Assembly (NCBI GenBank): GCA_009733575.1
Contig: ML769461.1
Location: 124,001 to 188,000, forward strand
Reading direction: 5' to 3'
Length of the DNA stretch: 64,000 bases
From: Gymnopus androsaceus JB14
Lineage: Eukaryota > Basidiomycota > Agaricomycetes > Agaricales > Omphalotaceae
Positions 20,459 to 32,190 of the stretch are shown here, piece after piece. Each line of letters begins with the position of its first letter. Within the stretch, counting starts at the first letter, position 1. The position numbers and the translations under genes were made by a program. The notes under the pieces were generated by a model. That model was not told the DNA's origin, ran no database searches, and worked only from the letters and a program-made list of their open reading frames with translations.

Positions 20459-22392
20459 TGGTATCAAGTATTGGGTTTGTAGAAAAACCACTCGTCGTTG
20501 GCAAGCCTGCCCGAGAAAGACCAGCCATGGTCGCGTTGATAGTTCTCATGCTCAAACCATAACCATACTCTCTTGCGATGTCTTCATTCTCTGTAACCCA
20601 AATTTCAAATCGGACGACCTACTAGAGAATATTACAGCCGAGGCAGAAAAAGCTACCGACATAGCTTGTTGAGTGGCCGTTGAACTTGTAGGTTTGTTCC
20701 AAGCACGCGCGCCTTCGCAAAAGGTCGGTCCTACGGACCGAACACGTGAGAACTGTTTGTAACAACCTTTTCTGACGATCTCTTGACTGCTTTGAAACTC
20801 GAGAAAAACGCGCTCGAAATTCAGTGCTTCGTGGCGAAGGGAAAATCATCGATAGGAAGACGATTTGAGTAAATAGGTGCGCGTTTCTGCCATGTCATCT
20901 CAATGGTCGCTGATGAGTTATTTAACGGCTTTGCAGGTCTTCTAGCTGTAATCTACGCGTGTCAACCCCAGACTAACATGTCTTTTCAGCCAAAAAATCT
21001 TCCGGTTCCACAAACTCGCAGCCCTGGTACTCCCAGACATTGCAAAATTGTGCATTCATCTAGTAGAAGTGCCCAGGGACTCGAAACCTGCCTTCCTCCC
21101 CCGAACGCGTCCAGTCTACGGACATGGTGCGGCTACTTGTGCGCCAATCTGGGCTTGCACCGCTACTGCTTGCACATCAATGTTTGACCTGGCTTGGAAA
21201 ACCCTTTGTTTTGGCTGTCAACCGTTCTGGGGCATTGATGTTGGTGCAGACCGCCCTAATCTATTCTTCCACACTCAGGTTTCCCGTGCTTGATGCCACA
21301 TGAAGAACTTCCGAAATTTTTGTTCTACTTCGATTCCGAGAACGCATGCCGCGTTGCAGTTGAGATGCTTCGCAAATGTCTTCATGATCATTTATGCAAC
21401 TGCGTCTACCTCTTCTCCTCAGATATGTATGAACATGCCAGTTGTTGAGCCTTTTTTGCTAGCCCAAAGTCAACGTAGACTCAACAGGTGAATATACCGA
21501 CATTCCTATCCATTTTTTGTGATGCCATTGTTTAATTAGACTTCGAGGTCCTCTAACGTTCCTTTGAGAACAATCTTTTCCCATTTTACTACGGCTCTGA
21601 TTTATCTTTTTTCCTTTCCTTTCGTTGCTTCTTTGCCAATTTATTTCATGCTAATGATGCGTTAGGAACTCGGCTGCATCACGAATAGTCGCTTATTTCT
21701 GTTTTCCTCCTGCATACGACAAAGCATTCATCATATAATGTACCGCGCTAGGGTTCTCGAGGCTGACAATGCTCACTCTTCTAGGTTATTTTCGAAGGAT
21801 GAAATCCGCCGAGTGAAGTGGATGTGGGTCATGGGAGTAGAAGGTGCCACCGCCGATATGGTATCATTCAAGTGGCTGGAGCAGATATGGTGCATTCTTT
21901 TCTTTACAAAAAAGAGGACTACGGTTTAGCTGATCTTGTCTGATGGACCTAGTGCGACCAGGACCGCGGAGTCGACTGGACAACATACTGCCTTCATTAG
22001 CACATCGGCAGGTAAGTATCCCTTGAACTTCCTTCCATCTCCATCTTTGCTTCCTTTCGCTTCCATTTTTTTCCAGCCTCTGTGACCTACACCCTCTCCC
22101 GCACGATATGCAAATTCATTATGTTCTGTTTTTTTTTAAATTCCCTTTTTGACCCCGTTATTCGCTCTATTTTCTTTTTCGTTCATGCGCTCCCGATGAT
22201 ACAGAAGTCAAGCCTCCTCGATAACGTGATGCTCGTTATACTTCACTGTAAATTTACCGTGCGCATCTTTCTGCAGAGCCTCGAGGAAGTCTTCTACTCC
22301 CGAATGCTGTTTTTCGCTTCTCCAGCCTGATCTAATCTGACACTTTGCTTTGGCGACTGGCAAGCTTGAAAGCAAGTTTGTTTTTGATCTGA
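20459..22392. other. intergenic region without a recognised gene
   Basis: Several short ORFs (for example 20903-21187 and 21738-21929) show no family features and no clear splice structure. A small hairpin (TCGGTCC/GGACCGA) is near 20724-20740. Confidence 0.4.
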
Positions 22393-22857
22393 CACCCCGG
22401 TGGAATGAGTGATTATCGCGTGAAATTCTTTAGGAGATTTGTGGGGTAACAGATAACTTTTCTCATTGAGAATCTCGTCCGAAAAAGGACATCTTTCGCG
22501 CTGGAAAAAAATTGAGAGATAAGATATATTTTTCAGCTGTAATCTATTCCCTTTTTCACTTTCAATTGATCAACTTTTGCGCTCGGGAAAGTTTAGTGGC
22601 GTTTTCCATTGAGTTGCCATATGGTTATTTGCCAAACTGAATTGAAGTGTGCCTTAAACTTTTTCGAGTGCGAAAGCTAAGCAATCTTGAATGAAAAAGA
22701 AAATAGATTACAGCTGCAATACATATCTTATCTTTCAATTTTTTTCCAGTGCAAAAGATGTCCTTTTTCGGAAGAAATTCTCAACGAAAAATGTTATCTT
22801 TTATTCCACAAATTTCCTAAACAATTTCATGCGATAATCACTCATTCCACCGGGGTG
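22393..22857. repeat. 465-bp MITE with about 180-bp TIRs and TGA flanks
   Basis: Termini CACCCCGGTGGAATGAGTGA and the inverted match at the right end. Homology between the two ends extends inwards about 180 bp with about 85% identity by eye (for example CCGAAAAAGGACATCTTT on both sides). It is flanked by TGA at 22390-22392 and 22858-22860. CACxx termini with a 3-bp duplication suggest a CACTA-like origin. No transposase inside. Confidence 0.75.
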
Positions 22858-23233
22858 TGAGCAGTTTGTCAAAATTCTAGGGTAGATGGGTGGGCGCCTA
22901 GCGCTAATCTTCGCATGGAGAGTGTATATGCACAATATGATGCACATGTGTTTTCTCAAGTTTCAATGAAACTTCAATGTTCAAGATGAACATGTACATA
23001 GACAATTTTCAAATGTTTTCCAATCCATGCCGTGCCACGTGCACCCCCGACTCGAAGTTGTTCAGGAGCCGCTTGCGGTAAAATATTACGCAAATCAATG
23101 TTTTGAAGATAAGCCGCTTTTCCGAGTCAGGCTCGGTATATAGCTTGTGATGCATTCCTCTCAGCATTCAACATCAGCCTCCCTCAGCATATTCTTCTCA
23201 TTGCCAAACTAACAGCTTTATCTTTGTTTAACA

Positions 23234-24605
23234 ATGGGAAAATCATGGGATGCATTCGCCCAACTTGACCGGTGCTACTCATGATCTTTCTGTTCAGGAT
23301 CTGGCCATATCGTTAATGCTTTACAGGTCGAGTAGCAATCGTAACCGGAGGTAACACTGGCATTGGTCTAGTGACTGTGCGAGAGTTAGCAAGACACGGT
23401 GCTAAAGTATAGTAAGTTTTTCCAGCACGCTATTAATATGTTTCTCAGCGCTGATTCCCTGTCAGCATGTTTTCACGCAGCGAGTCTCGAGCCACCAAAG
23501 CCATTGGCGATATCAAAAAGGAAATACCTGATGCCAACCTCGAGTTCGTTAAATTCGATCTGCAAAGCCTGAAGTCTGCAAACGAAGCTGCGGAAACATT
23601 TCTGACAAAGGAAACACGACTTCATATGTTGATTAACAATGCGGGAATTGTATGTGTTAAAGTTCTATTTTGTCTTCACCCATGTTTATTCACCGTCGCT
23701 GTTGATGTAGATGGCTGTTCCCTATGAATTGAAAAGCGGACGGAATTGAGGTCCAGGTATGCATGTGTCTCTTTCACAGCGCGTGGTAACATTCATCTCT
23801 GTCTCTTTCCAGGTATGCAACGGGACTGGTAAGTGAGCCTGCGAACTCGTCTGATAGGATTCTAAATATTCTGTACAGGACATGTCGCATTAACCTTACC
23901 ATTTCTTCCCTTGCTAAAGCAAACCGCCGCCGAACCCAACTCTCATGTCCGAATTGTCAATTTAACCAGTGCTGCTTCACAAATGGCCTATCAGCCTATT
24001 TTCACGAGTTTGGAAACCTTGAACAGGCCATATGTTTCTACTTGGATACGTTATGGGAATTCTAAACTAACTGTGAGTCCCGAGTGTCCATGTTTTTTTT
24101 GGCTGGTGTGTATTAACTATTGACAAAGAACATGTTAATCACGAATGAGCTGCAAAAACGACTTGAGGGAACAGGGATATACTGCCTTTCCGTACATCCT
24201 AGAATCATTTCGACTGACCTATGGTTAGGTGAGAATGATTTTTTTGTACATGAAACTAAGAAGCTGATTTATTGATCTGCACATAGGAATGGACCAAACA
24301 TCACCGTGGCTTTCTTGGTTGGGTGCCATACGCCAACGAGTGATGCTTACACCTTCTCAAGGCGCCTTAACACAACTGTATGCTGCTACTTCTATAGAGA
24401 TTGAAGAAAAGGATCTCAAGTGCATCTCTCTCTCTCTACTCAATATATGTGTGGTAACTTAACCACTTTCTATAGGGCTGCCTACCTTGTTCCATATGGG
24501 AAGGTCGGTTGTAAGACATCACTTGCAAAGGACAAGGATGGAAAGCTCGGTGGTGCATTTATGGAGTTGTGCGAGAAACTTATTGCTAACTCCAAGAAAT
24601 CATAA
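23234..24605 (+). CDS. short-chain dehydrogenase/reductase, one apparent frameshift
   Basis: About nine exons: 23234-23270, 23327-23411, 23466-23649, 23711-23756, 23813-23828, 23879-24072, 24129-24228, 24287-24419, 24476-24605. The product is an NAD(P)-dependent oxidoreductase of the retinol-dehydrogenase/WWOX-like SDR group. It shows the cofactor motif VTGGNTGIG, the NNAG motif (LINNAGI), the catalytic Ser in IVNLTSAAS and the catalytic YxxxK as YGNSK. Two problems are visible. The exon 23711-23756 keeps frame only if one A in the AAAA run near 23730 is extra (the good frame then reads ADGIEVQ). Also, the first intron junction at about 23270 does not restore phase with a standard donor. It is therefore either a recent pseudogene, a sequencing slip, or spliced in another way. 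The substrate is unknown. Confidence 0.72.
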
Positions 24606-25557
24606 TTTAATCATGTATGCGTACTTACAAGATCTTCTGTTGATGGAACAAAGCTCATTCAAGAACAAATCTAAAAGGTGATTGGCACATTGTTTCAGTA
24701 AACCACATGAACAACTTTGGGGCTGTAACACTTGAAAACCTATGCCATTTAACAAGCTAGTTGCCCCAGATTCCCTTCATCCAAGTTATACGATGATCAC
24801 TGTCCCAAAGTCACTTTCAATATCCGAAGTAGGGTCGATTCCTGCAACCCTGGTGACAGATTGGAACACTCCCTCATCAGGAAAAGGGGGGAAAAACTTT
24901 CAGGCACTTTCGCCGGTTGTACAAGCTTGCACAACCCCAAAAAGCCCGAAAGTCCGCAACCGAGCAAGTCAACCCGTTTTTTCCGCAACTGTCGGATTTT
25001 CCCATATGCGCTCACATCTTTTCCTGCATAAAACACTTATTCTTTCATACATATCAGTTGCTCGCTTTCAATGAAGAAGACAAATAACTCTTATACTGAT
25101 ATTTATTATTTACTAGTACAATTTGTTTCGAATGAGCCATAATTGTTATCAAAATTTTACTTGCGAGCTTGCATGCAAGTAGAAAAGCCTCCGCAAGCGC
25201 CGAAAGCTCGCAAGTTTTTTCCCCCATTTGCTGATGCTCAATTGGCAGGCAAGTTGTCACGGCGCTGTTGAGGTAACTTGGCATCTTCAGTCCTGAAGCT
25301 ATCATCACTTCCAGTCTTCACAGCTCCTCACCGCTGAGTTCAGGGTATGGCTTTGAAAAGAATGTTTCATATGAACACAACTTTCAAGGAAGGTGAATAT
25401 CATTGGATATTCCTGCAGAGCGAATGGAAGAGTAATATGCATACTACGACAGATCAAGCAACATGATAAAGTGTCCGAACAAAACTTTACTTGAATGGAT
25501 GCAAAAATCGAAAAAGGTTCCATGACATACGATAGCAATCACTTCAAAATCGACATG
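24606..25557. other. intergenic, convergent 3' ends
   Basis: Lies between the SDR (plus) and the F-box gene (minus). Contains a 12-bp palindrome CTTGCATGCAAG near 25170 and several CTTGCGAG-like words in both orientations, probably a decayed small repeat. No gene is recognised. Confidence 0.4.
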
Positions 25558-27192
25558 TTAAATAATTGTACTATTCATGTCGCGAACCACCACTCTCAGC
25601 CCCATCCTGTCCAAAATTTGTAACGGTTTGTAAACCGTTTGGTCCACTTCTCGTGCCCGGAATCGCATCACAACCGAGCACAGAAAGTCAGCTCCCTCTT
25701 CTGTTTCTGCGAATGGAGCACGAGGGAACCGGCTGCGTGAGGAAATCATGTCAATGAAAGCCACATCGTCGAAATCAGTGCCGCCAAAATCCAACACAAG
25801 GTAGTGTAGTTTAGGAATAAGAGGAGTAAAGTGAACGAGAGTGCTCTGAGCTGAGATGTTAAGGCTCGAGATGAAATTCGAGGTTATTGGACTACAAAAT
25901 CTAGGTATGGTGTGATCACTGATTTCGAACGTCACTAGGGTTGGGAGAAGCTGGAGGACCGAAACAAGGCCTGTATCAGAGGTCATCACTGTAGAGATGA
26001 CCAAAGTTGTGATTGTGCAAGACGAACGGGATAAAAATGCAGCGAACAATCGTGGCCACTGATCTTCATACCTGTTTGGGTTACCCAGGACGCGAAGTTC
26101 ATGCAAAGTAGGGAAAGTGAATGATGTCAATGTTTCTGCAAGGACTCTGTGCGTGTCCTCGACAACAGTGACAACTTCCACTGCATTGAGTGTTCTGTGA
26201 GGAAGGGAAAGCATTGCCATGCCCGATGACTTGTCGTCGCGGAGTTGCAGGGAAGCGATATTAGGACATCGATGTAGAACGTCATCAACCTCTCCACATG
26301 CATTGATACGAATATTAGTGACCTGACTGAAGGGCAGATGTATTTGTGACAATTGCGGTCCATCCAGACCATAAACTATAACCTCTCGAAGCTGCGGTGC
26401 ATTTCGAAAGATGTTTAGCTCCAATGGAAGAACATTACCAAAGCGGGTTTCAATATCCAAGCTTTTGAGAATAGCGAAATGCCGAGTGGGTTCATATTCA
26501 AGAAAGTTCGAAATCCGCCAGCCACTAATATACTGAAATGTTCTCCAACGGTGACAGTGGCGCATGAGAAGCTCTAGCACAAGAGGGCTCTGCTCCTGTA
26601 GTCGACGAGAAATCTCCAAAGTGATTGATAGGGGATATTGGCCAGAGCGCGCAAGGAAGAGATCAACAGTAGCGATAAAGGCTTTGGGTTTACGTTCCGA
26701 GGTGATCTCTAGCTTGAGTCTAGACCATAAACTAGGAGATGATTTAGCCACCGAGCGCCATCGGGTGCAAATGGAGCTGAGGGAGAGCGCAGGAAGATAG
26801 GTGATGATTGATGAACACGGAGCTTGTGTACCACTCGAAGGAGATTCCTGAAGGACATTCCATTCACAGGCATAGTCAAATATCGAGGCGAGGATCTCGT
26901 TGGGAAGTCTCCGGCCAGGCGAAGTAAGAGAGCGAAGCCTTGCTTGGCAGACTCTCAATCGCGTCTGCTGCTCCTGGATAAACCGGATCCGGGACTGAAG
27001 ATGTATAACCTCGGCTTGATAATCCTCCAGGTCCATATCACATAAGAGGATCATCTCATTGACCGACTGAGTATCCAAAGCAAACGGGTCAGCCTCTGAG
27101 AGATTCTTCATATGTATATCGGTAGAATTAAAGTCGACGCGTTGTTTGAAAGTCGACTTTTGGCACCTTGAGCACAGGGTAGTCTCCGACAT
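25558..27192 (-). CDS. F-box protein
   Basis: A single-exon ORF of 544 residues. A CxxC pair (CSRCQK) lies near the N-terminus, followed by a coiled-coil-like stretch (about 50-92: EDYQAEVIHLQSRIRFIQEQ). The F-box follows at residues 96-115 (LPNEILASIFDYACEW). The rest is a leucine-rich C-terminal region with irregular repeats (LPHRTLNAVEVV, FPTLHELRVLG, LLPTLVTFEIS). F-box proteins couple substrates to the SKP1-cullin ubiquitin ligase; this CxxC/coiled-coil/F-box plan is a very large family in agarics. The start at 27192 precedes the CxxC motif and fits related proteins. The substrate cannot be inferred. Confidence 0.85.
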   Translation of the reverse strand: MSETTLCSRCQKSTFKQRVDFNSTDIHMKNLSEADPFALDTQSVNEMILLCDMDLEDYQAEVIHLQSRIRFIQEQQTRLRVCQARLRSLTSPGRRLPNEILASIFDYACEWNVLQESPSSGTQAPCSSIITYLPALSLSSICTRWRSVAKSSPSLWSRLKLEITSERKPKAFIATVDLFLARSGQYPLSITLEISRRLQEQSPLVLELLMRHCHRWRTFQYISGWRISNFLEYEPTRHFAILKSLDIETRFGNVLPLELNIFRNAPQLREVIVYGLDGPQLSQIHLPFSQVTNIRINACGEVDDVLHRCPNIASLQLRDDKSSGMAMLSLPHRTLNAVEVVTVVEDTHRVLAETLTSFTFPTLHELRVLGNPNRYEDQWPRLFAAFLSRSSCTITTLVISTVMTSDTGLVSVLQLLPTLVTFEISDHTIPRFCSPITSNFISSLNISAQSTLVHFTPLIPKLHYLVLDFGGTDFDDVAFIDMISSRSRFPRAPFAETEEGADFLCSVVMRFRAREVDQTVYKPLQILDRMGLRVVVRDMNSTII

Positions 27193-27441
27193 TCCAGCTG
27201 ATTGCGAAATTTCAGAATCAAGCGTTTATGCAGCATAAACGACGCACCGAGCGAGAGAATGGAATGGACGATGGTGGCCCGAAGATAAGAACGGGCGCTA
27301 AATTACGCGCCTGTTCTAGGTACCAGCGCTTATAACTATTCGCTCGTTTGCTTCACCTCACGACATTGAACATGAAACATCCTAAAATTCCAGTGATTCA
27401 CTATTTACGACTGATGCACAAATGCACTATACGCGACTAAT

Positions 27442-28462
27442 TCACAAACCAAGTCTTTCCTTCACCCGTGGAAACAATCGCAGCGCATTCTGTCCAATTT
27501 CCTCAATCTCCTCCTTGGTCAACCCTTCAAAGGCCAGCAAACTTTGGCGATTCGCTTCCGCCGTAGCCTCTGTCGTACACGGAACCCCACAGTCGCTGCC
27601 ATAGATAATGTGTTTATGCCCCACCAGGCCCAATCCAGGCTGCAATGTGTTCCCAGCCGTATCTAAATACAATGCACGCAACTGCTCCTCCATCTCTTCC
27701 TTCGTCATTCCGTTCGGATTTGGTACCCAAGCCTCCGTTCCCAATGCCAACAACCTTCCTGATAAAGCAGGAAGCGCGCCGCCACAGTGTGCTAGACAGA
27801 GCTTTACGTTGGGATGTCGACGAAAGTGAGCAGAATACAGCAAGTCTACAGCTACGCGTGTAGTCTCAAATGCAACTTCGATAAGAGGTGCAGGTCGGCC
27901 AAAGTTTGCTGGTCCTTGAGCCTAAGTAGCCCGCCAATGGTGAGTTTTACGACATTGACCATAAAAAAAAGAAGCTCACCCATGGATGACAGAATACACC
28001 TGCTTTTCGCCTATCGAGTTCGGCCCATACGTCATCGAGAGAGGGAGAAGATAGAAGCGCAGTGCCTTTATACGCAGCGGTAACCGCAAACCCATCTGCC
28101 TTGACTCCATTGATCCCCTCCCCATCGGCGCATCTCGAGATCTCAGCCAAGCAAGCCTCTGGATCATCCGTCGGTAATGCAGCCAGGAATCCAAATCTCG
28201 TGGGATATTGAGCTACGAGGCTTGCGGCAAAGTCGTTGCTCGCTTGGAGTGCGGAGAGGGATGTAGTAGGGATGTTGGATAGCATTTGCATGGTGATACC
28301 AGCGCGGTCCATATAATCGAGGGTGCGTCGGGCGTCCCAGAGAAATTGGTTGGGTAAAGGTACCATGAAGCATTCGGAACGTCTGGCGTGCCATCGAGAG
28401 AGGTTCTCTGATTCGGATATTGGAGGAGAAAAGTGGGCGTGGATATCGATCCAAGGCGTCAT
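27442..28462 (-). CDS. amidohydrolase (decarboxylase-like, ACMSD family)
   Basis: Two exons, 28462-27980 and 27921-27442, are joined by a GTGAGC...TTAG intron to give 320 residues. The product belongs to the amidohydrolase-2 group (2-amino-3-carboxymuconate-semialdehyde decarboxylase and gamma-resorcylate decarboxylase relatives), which act on aromatic or dicarboxylic acids. Metal-binding positions are visible: IDIHAHFSPP (HxH, residues 6-8), FCHPW at the exon junction, LAHCGGALP, and the Asp in IIYGSDCGVP. Its length is close to the usual 320-340. No frame damage. The actual substrate cannot be told. Confidence 0.85.
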
Positions 28463-29040
28463 TGCGGGAAGGAAGTATACTCACATACCTGGGAAGTTTC
28501 GGGAAATACTCTGGGAGTTTTGCAAGCCGTGATTACCCCTCAACTGTTACAGACTCCTGTGCATATCTCGAATACAAACTTTACTAGCCCGAGTCTGGTT
28601 TCCAAATCGTGACTCTTTGTTTACTCTTGAATCTGATTCAGATCTTCATCCTTCATCCACTGGTTGTGGTTGTTCATCCATCTTTCACACTAACGATCTT
28701 GAGATGTAGATGTAGATGTAGATATTTTGAGCATCTGTGTCTGCATCAATGTCTACAGTTTTGAATTCAATAATACATAAGCTAGACCAGAATACGTACA
28801 GGGATGCTAACGGCGGCGATGATGCTGAAGAAAATGACTTGAACGATGTAGAGATATTATGCGTACTTACAACTCTTTTATTCCCCTAAATGGAGCTGGG
28901 TATGGGCTTGTAGGATAGACGCCCGCTGTTTTCAGAAACCGTCATCATTCACCATCTTTTTATCGTCCTTCCTCTGTTCCTTTACTTTCGGCATGAACGC
29001 TTTTAGTGGAAAGTTCTCAAGTGGCTAGATCTCCAACAAG
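28463..29040. other. intergenic with TAGATG microsatellite and one copy of a flanking repeat
   Basis: At 28675-28725 the text catctttcacactaacgatcttgagatgtagatg is followed by GTAGAT units. A near copy (catctttcaacctaacgatc) is at 30669, on the other side of the NTPase relic. Confidence 0.5.
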
Positions 29041-30501
29041 ACTGGTGGGGCGAACCCGGGCGAAAGCGCTTGGATGCTGCAATGCGCAATAAAGTGCAAC
29101 CACATGTTCTTCGATCCTACTCCAGCGCACAAATAGCGCGTTGCATATCCGCGACGAAGTCACTCAAACCTACGACGACCTCAAACGTGCCTACAATCTC
29201 CAACAAGGCCAATTACTCGATGGGGTGCTGCTCAGCGGACAACCTGGCCTCGGAAAATCGACTGACCTCATGCAGATTATTGCATGTCTCTGGAACAGAA
29301 CAATCTATACTCTTCACTGACCACACCAGCGGAGTTTTTTTGGATCAGTAAAGACAGCATATATCGTTGTTCCCAGCCCGCACATAGCATTATGCCTGTT
29401 CACCTACACTTACTCGATCTTTCTTCCCATCCTTGGTCGGTCATTGATCACCTTTGATACAGAATTATCACCATCTATAGCTCTACTTCAAGATCCGCTT
29501 TTCGCTATATATGCCACCTCAGCCCACCTCACGCGATGCAAACACTGGCTGAAGGATCAGAATGTAACGACAGCCTTGGCAGTGGGAAGAAAAGGATTTG
29601 CTCGAGTGGTCCGTGTTTCCATCGTATACAATACGCAGGCTTACTTGTCTTCTTCTAGTATGAAGCTTTTTATCAAGTCCCCCGAATAGGACAATCACAC
29701 AATTTCAAACATACAGCGCTACTGTGGACCTTTTCCTCATGATATACGGTCCTATGTCCACGATCCAAGAGCGTTCAAAAGCGAGGTCAAAACGGCCGCT
29801 GCCTTTATGGATTTCAAATCACCTTTCGCCGAAGAACTTTTCTCTTGCATCCGAAACCAATGTTTTTGGTGGCTGGATATCTGAGGCGCAAGCCATGAAT
29901 TCTACAGCAGGGCAGACGACTAGTGTGCCTGCGTTTGGTCCGTTCAAACGAATGGTGGCCGATGGTCGAAAATTTACAGACACAACTCTCAGCACGACCA
30001 CATACAGAGTGGAGAAGGATGAGCATGGAGTAATGGAGTGCTTTAACGGTCCCTCTCTTGTCCTTCACTATACACCGCCCGAATTTAACCAACGAATGAA
30101 ATTTCTTGGTGATCGACGCCCCAACTTCTTTCATGAACGTGAATTCCACCATTATCTTGACATCGAGTCAGTTCTCATCCGTCCCCAGTGTCTCTACGTG
30201 CCGAGGCAGTTGAACGATCCCCTCTTCGAAGCGTTTTTCTGACAGTTCTGACGAAAATATCTTCATTATCTATATTCTGCAGATGGCTATTGCTAAACGA
30301 CACGGCGCGGAACCGAATCGGGATTACAACCGGTGCAAACAATCAAAGAGTGAACCTGAAGAGTTTGGTCGAGAGATTCAAGTTTGTTATCTTGCTGACA
30401 CAAGCCGTCTCATGATCATCCCCGAAGACTGGGACGACTTGGATGTCAAAGGCAAAGTATACGTTCAGTATCTGGACATGACGATGAAGGAGTACTATTA
30501 G
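29040..30501 (+). pseudogene. P-loop NTPase relic, copy 1
   Basis: Fragments in several frames together resemble the single-domain P-loop NTPases expanded in agarics and found in Crinkler-like proteins. The Walker A motif is intact (SGQPGLGKST, about 29234-29263). A Walker-B-side segment follows (LLQDPLFAIYATSAHLTRC, 29482-29540). A C-terminal segment with GWISEAQAMNSTAGQTT and FGPFKRMVADGR (29870-29970) lies in the 172-codon ORF 29724-30242. Between these are stops and frameshifts, for example the TGA in acaatctatactcttcactga. A homologous relic in the opposite orientation lies at 39200-40520. Confidence 0.6.
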
Positions 30502-30971
30502 TACGTGGTGTACTGAATACTGTATCTTCTTTATTCCCGTCTCGAGTATTTTTGCTCGTATTTTTCAATATACTTGATTTTTTTTTCCAAAGTGTGCGCA
30601 TCTTGTCTTCTTAGAATCTGGCTAGTCACTCTGAATGCCCTCTAACTGATTTTCTGACTGGTCAAGACCCATCTTTCAACCTAACGATCTTGAGATATAG
30701 ATGTGGATGCAGATGTAGATATCGATGCAAACACAGACATGTACAGATGGATGGTGCTGAAAGACGAGAATACATATGCATGATTAATTTGTATGCTAGA
30801 ACAAAGCGATGTTCCGGAAATGCCAGAAAAGACAGGGAGCATGATTAAGTGTACATAAAAAGTAAAGAGTAAAGAGTGTAGGTATTGAATACAAGGGGAA
30901 CATATCAACCATCTAGGTGAAATAAATGTTTCGTAGAGAAATAGAAGCATGGATGGATGATCATGATGCGC
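30502..30971. other. intergenic
   Basis: Holds the second copy (30669-30720) of the repeat at 28675. No gene is recognised. Confidence 0.4.
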
Positions 30972-31757
30972 TCAATCGACCTTCATCTCCTGGTCGTTCG
31001 TATACCCGTATCCATGGAGCTGTAAATCACCGAAAGGCTGTCGGGACGAGGTCAACGCCGACGACGCATCAGCAAGCTTTTGAGCAAGAGCCTCAGTGAC
31101 AGTAGGAGACACAGCGATCGAAAAGGCTTTGGTTTTCGAACGGCTGGGAGTACCAGGGATGGATGGAAGAGGTGGTAGAGGCGCACTGGGTGGAGGGAAT
31201 GATGGACCTGGGAAGCGACGAATACGTCGAGACCTAGTAATAGTATAATAAGTACACTTCCGCCAAGCTGTCAGTTAGAGAAATAGCACCTACTTGAGCA
31301 CAGAACCAACGCTTCCGCTTCGCATGCGTCCCAGCAAGCTAGTACTCTCGGAAGCGATATTGCCATTACGCAGTTGCTCTTCTCCGATGCTCATTACTGA
31401 GCTGGCACTACCACTGCGCGAACGACCTGGAGAGGCAATAAGATGACGCTGCAGATTCAGCGCGTTTCCAGCTGCGCGCGAAGGAGATTTAATCAAATTC
31501 ATGGCTGATGTACCAACGGTAAGACTGGAGCGACGTTTCCGCAGACGAGGCTGAGGTTGAGGCTGGGACTGAGCCTGAGCCTGATGCGGCGTCGGCGTGG
31601 TGCTACGATCAAGCTCGATATCGCTCGTGTCGTCGAGGACATCTGTTACGTTCAGCAGAGAGGGCGACGGCGAAGTCGGGAAAGAATGATTCTTGTTGTT
31701 GTACATGTGAGGCCCTGCAAGAAGGCCAGAGGAAAAAAAGTCGGAGTAGGTCGTCAT
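30972..31757 (-). CDS. Ser/Pro-rich basic protein, unknown function
   Basis: Two exons, 31757-31294 and 31233-30972, with a 60-nt GTAGGT...TACTAG intron, encode 241 residues. The first part has an SPSPSLL stretch, a Gln/Pro repeat (QAQAQSQPQPQPRLRKRR) and several RxxS-type phosphorylation contexts (RKRRSSLTVG, SPGRSRSGSASS, RMRSGSVGS). The second exon has a proline run (PPPSAPLPPLPSIPGTPSRS) and ends GYTNDQEMKVD. No enzyme domain or membrane segment is visible. Repeated RSxS/RRxS sites suggest a regulated, largely disordered protein. Intact exons and conserved-looking splice sites support a real gene. Confidence 0.65.
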
Positions 31758-32190
31758 TGTCGGTATCGGTCGTATTTGAAGAGAAGGAGAAAGAAGAAAG
31801 AATAATCTTCAAGATGAGGATCGAGGAAGAAAGGCAAAACGGAGCACGTGTGGTTCAGGGATGTATATATAGGCGCCGACTGATGCGCACCGTCGAATTG
31901 TCTCTTTGACGCTGGTCGCGATGTCGACAAACGCGCAGACCGGTGTCTCACCGCAACCAGCAGAGCTCAAAGGCTTCAACGACGAACGGAAAAGGCTCTG
32001 ACTCGAGGCTTGCTCATTGAAAAACGTCCACGACGGGTATACAAGGTTGTATATATTTTCAGGTATGACGCGTCCTCTTCATCGTCCTTCCAAGCCATTG
32101 AGAGTATCTCTACCTCTGAGCGTACTAGGCTGAAACACAGTGAGGATATTAAATTAGAATAAGTAAAATAACCCGGCCCCCTAGTCACCC
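31758..32190. other. 5' region of the Ser/Pro-rich gene and 3' region of the coiled-coil gene
   Basis: A tatatata-like stretch near 31860-31870 (gatgtatatataggcgcc) lies about 105 bp upstream of the ATG at 31757 and could be its TATA element. A 26-codon ORF begins at 31921 on the plus strand without further support. Confidence 0.4.

Noticed and set aside
20622..21293. Short ORFs between ACAD and SDR as genes
   Set aside because: No family features, splice structure or consistent frame; composition is not convincing.
25160..25185. CTTGCATGCAAG palindrome as a binding site
   Set aside because: Isolated 12-bp palindrome in decayed repeat sequence between convergent genes.
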